DNA of 64,000 nt from Betaproteobacteria bacterium (GTDB taxonomy: Bacteria > Pseudomonadota > Gammaproteobacteria > Burkholderiales > SG8-41), in NCBI GenBank assembly GCA_900299145.1, contig OMIN01000015.1:1-64000 (forward strand). Reading direction: 5' to 3'. A model generated the notes under the pieces. That model saw nothing but the letters and a program-made list of their open reading frames with translations, did not search any database and was not told where the DNA came from. A program made the position numbers and the translations under genes. Positions 17,161 to 25,973 of the stretch are shown piece by piece; position 1 is the stretch's first letter, and every line of letters begins with the position of its first letter.

Positions 17161-17216
17161 TCTGCGCCGGATTTGAATCGTGGCGATTGGCAAGACAACT
17201 CGGCCAGTCGCTCAGA

Positions 17217-17397
17217 AATTCCCCTGCGGTGTTCGTAAAGGCCCTTAATTTCTTTGAGCCAATAAGTGGTATTAGGTTGCTGACCTTGTGATACCGGTGT
17301 GAGCGTCCCACGTCGGACGAACCTAAAGGAATCCGGAAGGCGACCCCTTGAACCTTTGGTTCAAGAAACCGGGTCTGACGGCACAGGCGGGGGAACC
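17217..17397 (+). ncRNA. ssrS: 6S RNA
   Basis: 6S RNA binds sigma-70 RNA polymerase and mimics an open promoter. The 5' arm ATTCCCCTGCGGTGTTCG pairs with the 3' arm around CACAGGCGGGGGAA. The hallmark CCTTGAACC-TTTGGTTCAAG hairpin lies at about 17345-17365. It follows zapA, as in many Proteobacteria. The ends are estimated from the closing stem. Confidence 0.9.
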
Positions 17398-17433
17398 CTA
17401 TAGTCAGTATTGAGTGTTTAGTGTTGAATGAAA

Positions 17434-17457
17434 ATGCGGCCTGGCCGCATTTTTTTT
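17434..17457 (+). terminator. Rho-independent terminator after 6S RNA
   Basis: ATGCGGCC-T-GGCCGCAT is a perfect GC-rich hairpin followed directly by a run of eight T. It lies between 6S RNA and the EVE gene. Confidence 0.9.
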
Positions 17458-17471
17458 GCGAGGAAAAGCCC

Positions 17472-17921
17472 ATGCGCTACTGGCTAATGAAGTCAGAACC
17501 CCACGCTTACAGCATCGATCAACTGTCGAAAGACAAAACCGCGCCATGGACCGGCGTGCGCAATTACCAGGCCCGCAATTTCATGCGCGACCAGATGCAA
17601 ATGGGCGACAAGGTTTTTTTCTATCACTCCAGCTGCGAAGAGCCGGGCATCGTCGGCATCGCTGAAGTATGGAAGCTCGCCTACCCCGACGAAACTCAGT
17701 TCGACCCGAAAAGCCCGTACTACGACGAGAAATCCACGCGCGACAACCCGCGCTGGCTGCACGTAGATGTAAAGTTCGTAAAGAAAACGCGCACCGTCAA
17801 TCTGCCCGAGCTGCGCTCGCACAAGGCGCTCGCCAACATGCGCATCCTGGCGCGCGGCAACCGGCTGTCGATCACCCCGGTGGATCCGGCGGAGTGGGAA
17901 TTCATTTGCAAGCTGCTGTAA
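17472..17921 (+). CDS. EVE domain-containing protein
   Basis: A 149-residue single EVE domain, related to PUA domains and to eukaryotic THYN1, which bind modified bases in nucleic acids. The N-terminus M-R-Y-W-L-M-K-S-E-P is diagnostic, followed by W-T-G-V-R-N-Y-Q-A-R-N and G-D-K-V-F-F-Y-H-S. AGGAAA seven bases before the ATG supports the start. It follows 6S RNA, which is the usual betaproteobacterial gene order. Confidence 0.93.
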   Translation: MRYWLMKSEPHAYSIDQLSKDKTAPWTGVRNYQARNFMRDQMQMGDKVFFYHSSCEEPGIVGIAEVWKLAYPDETQFDPKSPYYDEKSTRDNPRWLHVDVKFVKKTRTVNLPELRSHKALANMRILARGNRLSITPVDPAEWEFICKLL

Positions 17922-17936
17922 TCGAAAGAAACGCCC

Positions 17937-18932
17937 ATGCCCCCCATCAAGACCATCGACACCCACGCGCACTACTTCCCGCAGCGCTACATCGACCTCA
18001 TCGCCGAGCATGGCAAGCGCTGCGGTACCACGGTAACCGTGGACGACAAGGGCATCACTTTCATCCAGGTCGGCCTGCATTTGCGTACCGGCCCCATCAC
18101 GCGCACGTTTATCGATCTCGATGAACGCCTGAAAATCATGGATCAACAGGGCGTGGGCATGCACGCGCTGTCGCTTACCCAACCCATGGTGTATTGGGCT
18201 GATGATGAACTTGGTGCGCAGTTGTGCGTAGCGTTTAACGACGCGGTAAGCGCCGCACACAAGGCCCATCCGGATCGCCTGATCGGCTTTGCCTGCCTGC
18301 CCATGCAAAGCCCGATACTGGCGGTGAAGGAACTGGAGCGTGCCGCAAAGCTGCCCGGCATCAAGGGCGTCTACTTCGCCACGGCCGTGCGTGACCGTGA
18401 GTTGTCGGATCGCAGCTTTTTCCCGGTGTATGAACGTTGCGAAGCGCTGGGCCTGCCGATCTTCCTGCACCCGATGATGATCAACAACGAGCGCATGAAG
18501 CAGTACTACCTCATCAACCTATGCGGTAATCCGTTTGATACCGCGCTGGCGGCCTCGCACCTGATCTACGGCGGCGTGCTTGATGCATTTCCCAAGCTGG
18601 AAGTGAGCCTGCCGCACGCCGGCGGCGTGCTGACCGCGCTGCGCGGGCGGCTGGACCGCGGCTTTCACACCCGCGCCGAATGCAAAACCATCTCCAAGCC
18701 GCCATCGAGCTACCTGAAGCGCTTTACCTACGACACGATTAGCTACAACGAAGAACTGCTTGAAGACCTGATCAAACTGGTAGGGGCGGATCGCATCCTC
18801 GTCGGGAGTGATTACTGTTTTGATATTGCGTACGAAGAGCCGATCCGGTATTTGAATGGCGTGAAATCACTGACCGCCGATCAGCGGCAGCAGATAGTTT
18901 GGGACAACGCGGCGAAGCTATTACACCTTTAG
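17937..18932 (+). CDS. Metal-dependent amidohydrolase (ACMSD/amidohydrolase-2 family)
   Basis: A 331-residue TIM-barrel hydrolase or decarboxylase. Metal and active-site motifs: I-D-T-H-A-H-Y-F-P at the start, I-F-L-H-P-M-M, S-L-P-H-A-G-G and V-G-S-D-Y-C-F-D. It resembles aminocarboxymuconate-semialdehyde decarboxylase-type enzymes of aromatic degradation. It follows the EVE gene by 15 bases and is followed by a second, exported-looking amidohydrolase, so the pair may act on the same class of compound on two sides of the membrane. Confidence 0.92.
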   Translation: MPPIKTIDTHAHYFPQRYIDLIAEHGKRCGTTVTVDDKGITFIQVGLHLRTGPITRTFIDLDERLKIMDQQGVGMHALSLTQPMVYWADDELGAQLCVAFNDAVSAAHKAHPDRLIGFACLPMQSPILAVKELERAAKLPGIKGVYFATAVRDRELSDRSFFPVYERCEALGLPIFLHPMMINNERMKQYYLINLCGNPFDTALAASHLIYGGVLDAFPKLEVSLPHAGGVLTALRGRLDRGFHTRAECKTISKPPSSYLKRFTYDTISYNEELLEDLIKLVGADRILVGSDYCFDIAYEEPIRYLNGVKSLTADQRQQIVWDNAAKLLHL

Positions 18933-18974
18933 GAACCTGCGAAAAGGTTGCGACATATGAGCGGAGGAAACCCC

Positions 18975-20024
18975 ATGCATCCATTTCACGACTCCATTGG
19001 CAATACGCAACGCCGCCGTGTGCTCGCGGGCCTGGGAGCCTTCGGCGCGCTGGGCGCCAGCACGTGGCTGAACGGCTGTCAGACCGCCGCCAACAGCACA
19101 CCGGGCGCACCGCACCGCATTGACGTGCATCACCACTTCGTGCCTGCGCCCTACGTGGCCGCGATGAAGGCGAACAAGATTCGGCCGGTGGATTGGTCTT
19201 TGCAGAAATCGCTGGAAGAGTTGGACCAAAGCGGCATCGCCACAGGCATGATCAGCCCGCCGCCGCCGGGCGTCACCTTTGGAGACACAGCCTTCCGCCG
19301 CAAACTCGCGCGAGACATCAACGAGGCTGGCGCAAAAATGGTGAGCGACCGCCCAACACGGTTCCGTCTGCTCGCAACCTTGCCGTTCGCCAGCATCGAC
19401 GACAGCCTGGCGGAAATCGCTTACGCCTTCGACGTACTGAAAGCGGACGGTATTTCGCTGATGACCAGCTACAACGGCAAATACCTCGGCGACCCCACGC
19501 ACTTTCCAATCCTCGAAGAACTCAACCGCCGCAGGGCCGTGGTTTACACGCATCCGACAACACCCGCGTGCTGCGGCGGCCTGCAACCGTTTGTATCCAT
19601 CAACGCCATCGAAGGCCCGGTCGACACCACGCGCACCATGGTGAGCCTGATGTTCCAGGGCGGCGCCGCAAGATTCCCCGACATTCAGTGGATTTTCTCG
19701 CACAGCGGCGGCGTCACGCCTTTTCTGCTGTCGCGCTATCACCGCGAGGAAGTGGAAAAAGATTTCAAGAAGCAATTGCCGCAGGGCGTCAATCACCAGC
19801 TGCGCAAGTTCTACTACGACACCGCGCAAGGCCACCACGAAGGCGCGCTCAAAGCATTGCTCGCCATCATCCCCACCTCGCAAGTACTGTTCGGCACCGA
19901 CTATCCGTTCTGGGACGGACGCAAGGTGACGGCCGATCTGGTAAAAGGTGGTTTATCCGCTGCAGACCTGATGGCGATTGATCGCGGCAATGCGCTGCGG
20001 TTGTTTCCGGGATTGGGCGCATAA
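18975..20024 (+). CDS. Exported amidohydrolase with Tat/lipoprotein-type signal
   Basis: A 349-residue amidohydrolase-2 family protein. The N-terminus has twin arginines (Q-R-R-R-V-L-A-G-L-G-A-F-G-A-L-G) and a lipobox-like L-N-G-C, so Tat export with lipid anchoring is likely. Catalytic motifs follow: I-D-V-H-H-H-F-V-P, Y-T-H-P-T, F-S-H-S-G-G and F-G-T-D-Y-P-F-W. GGAGGAAA before the ATG at 18975 favours that start over the upstream in-frame ATG at 18957. An exported member of this family is less usual than cytosolic ones. Confidence 0.9.
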   Translation: MHPFHDSIGNTQRRRVLAGLGAFGALGASTWLNGCQTAANSTPGAPHRIDVHHHFVPAPYVAAMKANKIRPVDWSLQKSLEELDQSGIATGMISPPPPGVTFGDTAFRRKLARDINEAGAKMVSDRPTRFRLLATLPFASIDDSLAEIAYAFDVLKADGISLMTSYNGKYLGDPTHFPILEELNRRRAVVYTHPTTPACCGGLQPFVSINAIEGPVDTTRTMVSLMFQGGAARFPDIQWIFSHSGGVTPFLLSRYHREEVEKDFKKQLPQGVNHQLRKFYYDTAQGHHEGALKALLAIIPTSQVLFGTDYPFWDGRKVTADLVKGGLSAADLMAIDRGNALRLFPGLGA

Positions 20025-20089
20025 GCAGTTGACTTGTATACTCAAAACTACCTCCTCTGAACATACAATTTCCCGTCGAAAGAAGAACC

Positions 20090-21751
20090 ATGACCACTGA
20101 TACCAAACTGCACGTCTACGACGTACTCGCCAAATGCTTCATCCAGGAAAACGTGAAGACCTGTTTCACGTTGATGGGTGATGCCAACATGAACTGGGCT
20201 TCCAAGCTCGCCTCGCAGGGCTGCCGCATGGTGTATGTGCGGCACGAGCATTGCGCAGCGGCGGCGGCGATGGCCTACGCGCGCAAGACCGGTGATGTGG
20301 GTGTTGCCACCGTAACCTGCGGCCCCGGTGTCACGCAATTGATCACCGCCCTGCCAGCCGCCGTGCGTGCGCATCTGCCCATGGTGGTGTTCGCGGGCGA
20401 ATCGCCGATCAAGATGGGCTGGTACAACCAGATGATCAATCAGGGGCCGATCATTGAGGCCACTGGAGCCGCGTATCACCCACTGCATTTGCCCGAGCGC
20501 ATGCCGGTGGCGATCCGTGATGCCTTCCTGCAAGCGCGCCGCGAGCGCCGTCCGGTGGTGCTGGGCATTCCGTTTGATTTGCAGGAGCGCCCGTGGACGG
20601 GGCCGGAAACTCTGCCGACACCGTCTCATCAGTTGTTGCCAAAATTGTCGCCGATACCAGCGCATCCCGACGATGTGGCCCAAGCGGCCAAACTGGTGGC
20701 CGCAAGCGAGCGCATCGTGATTTTCGCAGGCCTTGGCGCAGTTGCAGCCAAAGCGGCGCCCGCGTGCCGCGCGCTGGCAGCCAAGACTGGCGCCATACTG
20801 ACGACTTCGTTGCCAGCCCGTGGCTTGTTTCATGATGACCCCTACTGCGTCGGCATCTCCGGCAGCTTCTCCACCGAGGTGGGTTTGGACCTGATTGCGC
20901 AGGCCGATCTGGTGATCATTGTCGGTGGCTCGCTCGCATTCCACGCCGGCGGTGGCGGGCAGCTGTGGAAGAAGGCGAAGATGCTGCATATCGACATTGA
21001 CCCCGTGGCGGTGGCGCAGGGTCAGGAAGTCGCGCGCAATCATCTGCGCGCTGATGCGAGGCTGGGCGTAGAGGCGCTGACCGCCGCCATTCCCGATCGC
21101 GCCAACAAATGGCGCACCGAAGCCATGGCCGCGCGTATCCGCGACACCAAAGCCGACAACCACGTGTTTGAAGTCGAACCCAATTTGCTTGACCCGCGCG
21201 AAGTGATCGCCACGCTCGAAAAATCGCTGCCCAAGGATTGGGAACTGGTGAATTCCGGCGGCCACTGCTCTTGGTTCTTTGCGCAGATGCCGTCACGCCC
21301 GCAAGAGCGCTTTCTCACCATTCGCGAATTCGGTGCCATCGGCAACGGCACGTCGTTCGCCATGGGTGTGGCTGCCGCACGTCCGGACAAAACCGTGGTG
21401 CTGTTCGATGGTGACGGCAGCCTGATCATGCACATTCAGGAATTGGAGACCATCAGGCGTCACGGCCTTAACATCCTGATCGTGCTGCTCAACGACGGCG
21501 CCTATGGCTCCGAAGTGCACAAGCTGCGCTCGGAAGGGCTACCCGACACCGGCTCGGTATTCGGACGGCCGGATTTTGCCGCTATTGCGCGCGGCTTTGG
21601 CATCGAAGGCAAAACGTTCACGAGCGTGGATGAACTGCCGAAAATGGTGGACGAGTTCGCGAAAAAAGGCGGCGCGGCAGTGTGGGATTTCCATGTGTCC
21701 GACCGCGTGGTGTCGCCGACGATTCGCAAGGCCCACCCGGCAAAGCACTAA
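20090..21751 (+). CDS. Thiamine-diphosphate-dependent enzyme (acetolactate synthase/benzoylformate decarboxylase type)
   Basis: A 553-residue ThDP enzyme with the three-domain order of the POX/ALS family. The PYR domain has the cofactor-activating glutamate in V-R-H-E-H-C-A-A-A. The PP domain has the G-D-G-S-L-I-M-H...N-D-G-A-Y-G metal/ThDP motif near residues 445-475. The substrate is a 2-oxo acid but is not identifiable; relatives include acetolactate synthase, benzoylformate decarboxylase and phosphonopyruvate-type enzymes. No small ALS subunit is nearby, which argues against biosynthetic acetolactate synthase. Confidence 0.92.
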   Translation: MTTDTKLHVYDVLAKCFIQENVKTCFTLMGDANMNWASKLASQGCRMVYVRHEHCAAAAAMAYARKTGDVGVATVTCGPGVTQLITALPAAVRAHLPMVVFAGESPIKMGWYNQMINQGPIIEATGAAYHPLHLPERMPVAIRDAFLQARRERRPVVLGIPFDLQERPWTGPETLPTPSHQLLPKLSPIPAHPDDVAQAAKLVAASERIVIFAGLGAVAAKAAPACRALAAKTGAILTTSLPARGLFHDDPYCVGISGSFSTEVGLDLIAQADLVIIVGGSLAFHAGGGGQLWKKAKMLHIDIDPVAVAQGQEVARNHLRADARLGVEALTAAIPDRANKWRTEAMAARIRDTKADNHVFEVEPNLLDPREVIATLEKSLPKDWELVNSGGHCSWFFAQMPSRPQERFLTIREFGAIGNGTSFAMGVAAARPDKTVVLFDGDGSLIMHIQELETIRRHGLNILIVLLNDGAYGSEVHKLRSEGLPDTGSVFGRPDFAAIARGFGIEGKTFTSVDELPKMVDEFAKKGGAAVWDFHVSDRVVSPTIRKAHPAKH

Positions 21752-21844
21752 GCTCTAAACGCCGCTCACTGATTCAGAATCGCAGCCAAAACTAACCGCC
21801 ATGCCCTTGCGCCGGTCCGCGTGGCAAACTGAAAGGAAGCCGTG

Positions 21845-22489
21845 ATGCCACCGTACGTCCGCCCCACGAAGTCCATGCCGCCGGCCATTGCGCCGCTGTT
21901 GCAGCCGCAACTATCGCTCGCGCCGCTGCTGCCGCCGGTGCACGTGGTCGATTTGATGACCGATGCGGGCTCGGCGGTATTTGGCGCGGTGTGGCGGGCA
22001 AAGGAAGTCAAGCTTGTCGAGTGCCCCGCGCTGAGCGATTCGCGCCCGGAATACAAATCCACCTACGACATTGAGCCGCACGCCGAGGTGCCGGGCTTTG
22101 ATGATTCGAAATGGGAACTCGTGCCCGCCACCGATTTGGGCGGCAGGCGCGGTGGCGGCATTGTGTCGTTCTTCTGGTTTCGCACCGTGCTGACTATTCC
22201 GGCAAACGCGGCAGGGTTCAACACGGCGGGCTCCAAAGCAGTGCTGCGCGTCAACGTAGACGACTATGCGGAAGTGTGGATCAATGGCGCGCTGCCGCGT
22301 ACGGCAGGCCGCCCCAGCCCTGCCACGATACAGGGGTTCAACATACCCAATCGCGTACTGTTGGGCGAAAACGTCATCGCACCCGGCGACAAATTTGAAA
22401 TCGCGATATTTGCCATTAACGGGCCGATATCGGCGGCACCGGCGAATTTTCTGTGGTTCCGCGAGGCGAAGGTTGAGTTTTTTACGTGA
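21845..22489 (+). CDS. Hypothetical protein with galactose-binding jelly-roll-like domain
   Basis: A 214-residue protein. The segment P-G-F-D-D-S-K-W-E-L-V-P followed by F-F-W-F-R-T-V-L-T-I-P and L-R-V-N-V-D-D-Y-A-E-V-W-I-N-G is typical of the jelly-roll carbohydrate-binding domain of large glycosidases, here as a stand-alone protein. AAAGGAAG upstream favours the ATG at 21845. No signal peptide is obvious; the first 30 residues are proline-rich. Its role may be sugar binding, but this is inference. Confidence 0.75.
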   Translation: MPPYVRPTKSMPPAIAPLLQPQLSLAPLLPPVHVVDLMTDAGSAVFGAVWRAKEVKLVECPALSDSRPEYKSTYDIEPHAEVPGFDDSKWELVPATDLGGRRGGGIVSFFWFRTVLTIPANAAGFNTAGSKAVLRVNVDDYAEVWINGALPRTAGRPSPATIQGFNIPNRVLLGENVIAPGDKFEIAIFAINGPISAAPANFLWFREAKVEFFT

Positions 22490-22556
22490 TAAGGCGGCGG
22501 GCGCGGCGGCAGGTTTATTGCTGCTTCACCACCGGCTACCCGATCACGGGTTGGCT

Positions 22557-22586
22557 GTAACTATTTGTTTTTATTAAGAATTTTAT
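22557..22586 (+). repeat. ATR repeat, copy 6 (between convergent genes)
   Basis: GTAACTATTTGTTTTTATTA followed by AGAATTTTAT, near-consensus. It lies between the jelly-roll gene and the end of the nuclease pseudogene. Confidence 0.85.
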
Positions 22587-22634
22587 GATGCTCGCACAGC
22601 CGGCAAAACCCGGGTTGCCGCACGCCGCTCACTA

Positions 22635-23617
22635 TTAGAACGCAGTTATCTCGCGCCGCTGCCCGTTGACGTCACGGTATAACGTCGAAGGTTCTTCCTT
22701 CATCACAAACTCCCAAGGCGCCAACGCCAGTTTGACCTTGCTGGCGGCGGCCGCGCGCACCGCACCGTTCTGGGCGTCGCCCCATTGCTTGAACACGGAG
22801 CCCCCTTTCAGATAATCGCTGGTTCGCACAAAACGGTCCGACTTCGAAGCGCGAATATCCGGCAGCAATTTTTGCAGCGATCCATGGGTCACGTACGATG
22901 CGGCACAACGCCGGAACAATTTGGGCAGTAGCACCGCGCCTTTGTCGCTTTTGCCAGTGTCGGCCCTGTTGAACAACATTTTTGCGTCAAAGAACGCGAT
23001 GGCCTGATAGTCCTTCCAGATGCCGAGATTTTTGGCCTTGGCCTGTTTTGCAAGCGAGGTGGCCTCTTCGATCTCGTCTTTCAGCATGCTGTTGTAAAAC
23101 GTGGGGAATGCCCAGCGTTGTTGAGCAGCCACAGATTGACGTCGACGCCATTGATCACCACGTTGCCGACGACCCTGCCGTGCGAATCACACACGTCCTT
23201 GGGCTTGCCGATGTTCTGCGAAATCACGTCACAGGTCAGCGGCCCGTCGCCGAATTTTTTCTTGAGAAAAGCGGCGAGCGCTTTCGCAGCCGATTCGCCC
23301 CAAGCCTGGCGAAAGTGGCCGTTGGGCGCCTTGGCGATTTTTTTTGAAATGGTTGTCGGGTAATGCAACTCCGGCGCATCCACACCCTGCAGCCGCACGT
23401 TGATTTCACCCTTGGTATTGATGACCAGTTTTTTCTTGCCCTTGTCGATGGCGTAGGCACTGCCCAGCGCCGTGCTGGCTTTCCCGTTAAAGAGCACGCG
23501 GCTTTTGTCCACCACTACCTTGATGGTGTCGGCGTCAGATCCCTGACTATTGCCGCTGGCGCCCTTGGGCCAGAATTGGCCGAGGCTGATTTTTCCCGCG
23601 ATGCGCAACGTACCCAT
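22635..23617 (-). pseudogene. Thermonuclease (SNase-fold) gene disrupted by a frameshift
   Basis: Two overlapping minus-strand frames together make one staphylococcal-nuclease-like protein. The first (from the ATG at 23617, GGGAG upstream) carries the active-site region D-A-D-T-I-K-V and V-R-L-Q-G-V-D-A-P-E-L, then D-V-N-L-W-L-L-N-N and a divergent tail. The expected continuation, R-W-A-F-P-T-F-Y-N-S-M-L, lies in another frame from about 23120 onward and runs to 22635. A one-base indel near 23115-23135 accounts for it. The C-terminal part after the nuclease domain is about 130 residues that I do not recognise. Confidence 0.82.
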
Positions 23618-23723
23618 GATCGCTCCCGTGAAAATGAATCGTAAATTCATGATACGCTGCCGGCGGAATGCTGTCGCTTGCCGACGCGTGCCGCTGGTGC
23701 GTACGCGCACGAAAGGCACCCTA

Positions 23724-23748
23724 CCTACTTGATTTTATGGAACATTTG
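23724..23748 (+). repeat. ATR repeat, copy 7 (diverged)
   Basis: TACCTACTTGATTTTATGGA followed by ACATTTG matches the ATR pattern, especially copy 8. It lies in the gap between the nuclease pseudogene start and the Bug-6 stop. Confidence 0.55.
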
Positions 23749-23818
23749 TCGGCCCGGCACTAACGATGCAAAAGGCAAAATCCGCACCAGCGGCCGCCAC
23801 CTGGTCAGCAACAGCTGG

Positions 23819-24790
23819 TTACTGCTCCGCCCTGATGCCCGCGTCGCGGATGACCTTACCCCACTTTTGCATTTCAACCTTGAGAAATGCGGCGAATTCT
23901 GCCGGCGTGCTGCCCACGCCTTCCGCGCCGTCAAGTTCAAAGCGCTGGGCGACATCAGGTAGTTTGACGATGCGCGCGACTTCCGCCGACAGCTTGTTGA
24001 CGACAGCCACGGGCACGCCTGCTGGTAGCAACATGCCCTGGAATGCTTCGGCGCGGTAGCCGGGTAGCGTTTCGCTTACTGCCGGGACATCGGGCAGAGC
24101 GCGTTGGCGCGCAGCGCTGGTGATGGCAATCGCACGCAGTTTGCCGCTTTTGATATGCGGCGCGGCGGAAATCGTGGTGGTGAACAGCATGGTGATGCGC
24201 CCGCCGATGACATCGGTCACCGCGGCGGGAATGCCTTTGTAGGGCACGTGAATCAGGCTCACGCCGGCTGCGCGCTGGAACATTTCCGCTGAGAGATGTG
24301 GCGCAGAACCCGCGCCAGGGCTGGCAAACGTCAACTCTCCCGGTTTGGCTTTCGCTGCCGTGATCAAATCTTTCACTGACTTGCCGGCGAAATTCGGCGC
24401 AACCACCACGACGTTTGGTTGCGAATTCAATTGCGTGACGGGCGTGAAATCCCTGCCGGGATCGTACGGCAATTTCGCGTACAGGCCGGGATTGATGGCG
24501 AAGGTGGTGGTGATCATCAGCACGGTGTAGCCGTCGGGCGCAGCCTTCGCCGCGATTTCCGTACCAACGATGGTGGCGGCGCCGGGGCGCGAATCGACCA
24601 CGACGTTTTGGCCCCATTTTTCGGTGAGCTTGTGGCTGATAAGCCGTGAGCTGATGTCGAGCCCGCCGCCCGGGGCGAACGGCACGATGAGGCGCAGCGG
24701 GCGATTGGGATAGTTTGCGGGGTCTTGCGCGAGGGCCGCCGTCGTGACGGTCATTGCAACAAACACGCCGCAAATGCAGCGATGGGCCAT
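23819..24790 (-). CDS. Bug/TctC-type substrate-binding protein (Bug-6)
   Basis: A 323-residue Bug receptor with signal peptide (C-G-V-F-V-A-M-T-V-T-T-A-A-L-A-Q). Landmarks: Y-P-N-R-P-L-R-L-I-V-P-F-A-P-G-G-G-L-D, D-S-R-P-G-A-A-T, D-G-Y-T-V-L, H-V-P-Y-K-G-I-P and L-P-D-V-P-A-V. A longer frame begins at 24826, but the ATG at 24790 avoids overlap with the upstream gene. It is the last gene of the F420-associated array and probably supplies its substrate. Confidence 0.94.
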   Translation of the reverse strand: MAHRCICGVFVAMTVTTAALAQDPANYPNRPLRLIVPFAPGGGLDISSRLISHKLTEKWGQNVVVDSRPGAATIVGTEIAAKAAPDGYTVLMITTTFAINPGLYAKLPYDPGRDFTPVTQLNSQPNVVVVAPNFAGKSVKDLITAAKAKPGELTFASPGAGSAPHLSAEMFQRAAGVSLIHVPYKGIPAAVTDVIGGRITMLFTTTISAAPHIKSGKLRAIAITSAARQRALPDVPAVSETLPGYRAEAFQGMLLPAGVPVAVVNKLSAEVARIVKLPDVAQRFELDGAEGVGSTPAEFAAFLKVEMQKWGKVIRDAGIRAEQ

Positions 24791-24815
24791 TCTCACAGCC
24801 TTGCTCACGCGTGCC

Positions 24816-25931
24816 TTACGCCGCACCCAGCATGCGCTGCTTTACCGCTGCCAGTGTACCCGCGAGATCCATGTCCGCCAGCGATGGCCCCCACTTCCAG
24901 GGATTAACCCCGAGCAGCACACCGAGAATTTCAGCGAATGAGCGGTGCAGCGGCACGGCAATGCCTGCCTGCTCGGCCAGTTGCACGCACGGCACAATGG
25001 CAAACGGCAAATCGTCCGCCGCCCACGTGCGCCACACATCGGGCTGAAACGCCGGGAACGATTTGTACACCGGGTTGTGCATAGCCTCGAAAAATGTGTT
25101 GCTCTTGTAGCCGTAGTATTGATCGATCGCTACCGCCATGGGCGTGTGTTCAACGCCATACGCTTCGCACACACGCTTGCGTTCGGCATCGAGTGCATCG
25201 CCCAGCACGCCCGCGGCAGGCACCACGCCTTCCTGATAGAAACCGAACTGCCGTCCGTCGAGCTTCGCCCGCTCCATCGCGCCGACGTTGGGCAACACCA
25301 TCGCAGGATGCACAATGAGGTTGAGATTCTCCAGGCCCGTTTGCAACACGGAGCTAGCCGCTTCGAAATCCGGGAATAGCGGCTTCAACGCCGCCAGCGC
25401 CTCTTTGGAACGCGAGGCGGGCACGGTGGCAATACGGATGCCCTTGCGTAGCCCCTTGGGCGTGACCACCGTGCTGCTAAATCGCGCGGCGTGCGTGGGT
25501 GCTGGCGCTTCGGTCACCAATACATCGTCGCGCCCCGCCTTGCGCAGCAGCGGCGTCAAGCGCGCCGCCGGCCAGTAACCGTGGCTTTGCACGTGCACCA
25601 CCGCGCCGCGCGCGAATTCGGGAATCATCGCGCTGAATTTTTTTTCGAGCTGATGCATGTCGACTTCGATCAGAACGACCTCGGCGTCACGCAACGCTTC
25701 CGCCGTGGTGTCGCAAATTTTGTCGAGTTTGGCAAAGCCGGCTTTCTTCGACACCAGATGCTGCGCGCCGCCATCGACGGTGAAACCACCCGCCGCGCGC
25801 AACGCCGGCAGTTGGTCCTTCTGCTCGGGAAACACGGCGAAGCGAACCTGATGACCGGACAAAGTCATGTCCGATGCGCACACGGCGCCGATGGCGCGTG
25901 CGGTGTTGCCGATGACTGCGACTTTAGACAT
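24816..25931 (-). CDS. NAD/NADP octopine/nopaline dehydrogenase family protein
   Basis: A 371-residue two-domain dehydrogenase. The Rossmann start V-A-V-I-G-N-T-A-R-A-I-G-A-V departs from the usual G-x-G-x-x-G (it reads G-N-T-A-R-A-I-G), so cofactor binding may be atypical. The C-terminal domain has the conserved helix region N-L-N-L-I-V-H-P-A-M-V-L-P-N and Y-G-V-E-H-T-P of the opine dehydrogenase family. Family enzymes make or break secondary amines from amino and keto acids. It lies inside the F420-associated array, 42 bases after an LLM oxidoreductase. ATR copy 8 lies just upstream and no Shine-Dalgarno site is visible. Confidence 0.85.
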   Translation of the reverse strand: MSKVAVIGNTARAIGAVCASDMTLSGHQVRFAVFPEQKDQLPALRAAGGFTVDGGAQHLVSKKAGFAKLDKICDTTAEALRDAEVVLIEVDMHQLEKKFSAMIPEFARGAVVHVQSHGYWPAARLTPLLRKAGRDDVLVTEAPAPTHAARFSSTVVTPKGLRKGIRIATVPASRSKEALAALKPLFPDFEAASSVLQTGLENLNLIVHPAMVLPNVGAMERAKLDGRQFGFYQEGVVPAAGVLGDALDAERKRVCEAYGVEHTPMAVAIDQYYGYKSNTFFEAMHNPVYKSFPAFQPDVWRTWAADDLPFAIVPCVQLAEQAGIAVPLHRSFAEILGVLLGVNPWKWGPSLADMDLAGTLAAVKQRMLGAA

Positions 25932-25935
25932 ATGT

Positions 25936-25965
25936 GTAACTATTTGATTTATTGGAATAATTTAC
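25936..25965 (+). repeat. ATR repeat, copy 8 (leader of the opine-dehydrogenase-like gene)
   Basis: GTAACTATTTGATTTATTGG followed by AATAATTTAC. Antisense to the gene, it begins five bases upstream of the ATG at 25931 and fills the gap to the preceding gene. Confidence 0.8.
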
Positions 25966-25973
25966 GAACAAGT

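Noticed and set aside
18934-18950. AACCT-GCGAAA-AGGTT hairpin after the 17937 gene as a terminator
   Set aside because: The stem is only five pairs, no T run follows, and the next gene starts within 25 bases.
20048-21265. Minus-strand frame of 405 codons opposite the ThDP enzyme
   Set aside because: It is a complement frame; composition and lack of motifs mark it as a shadow.
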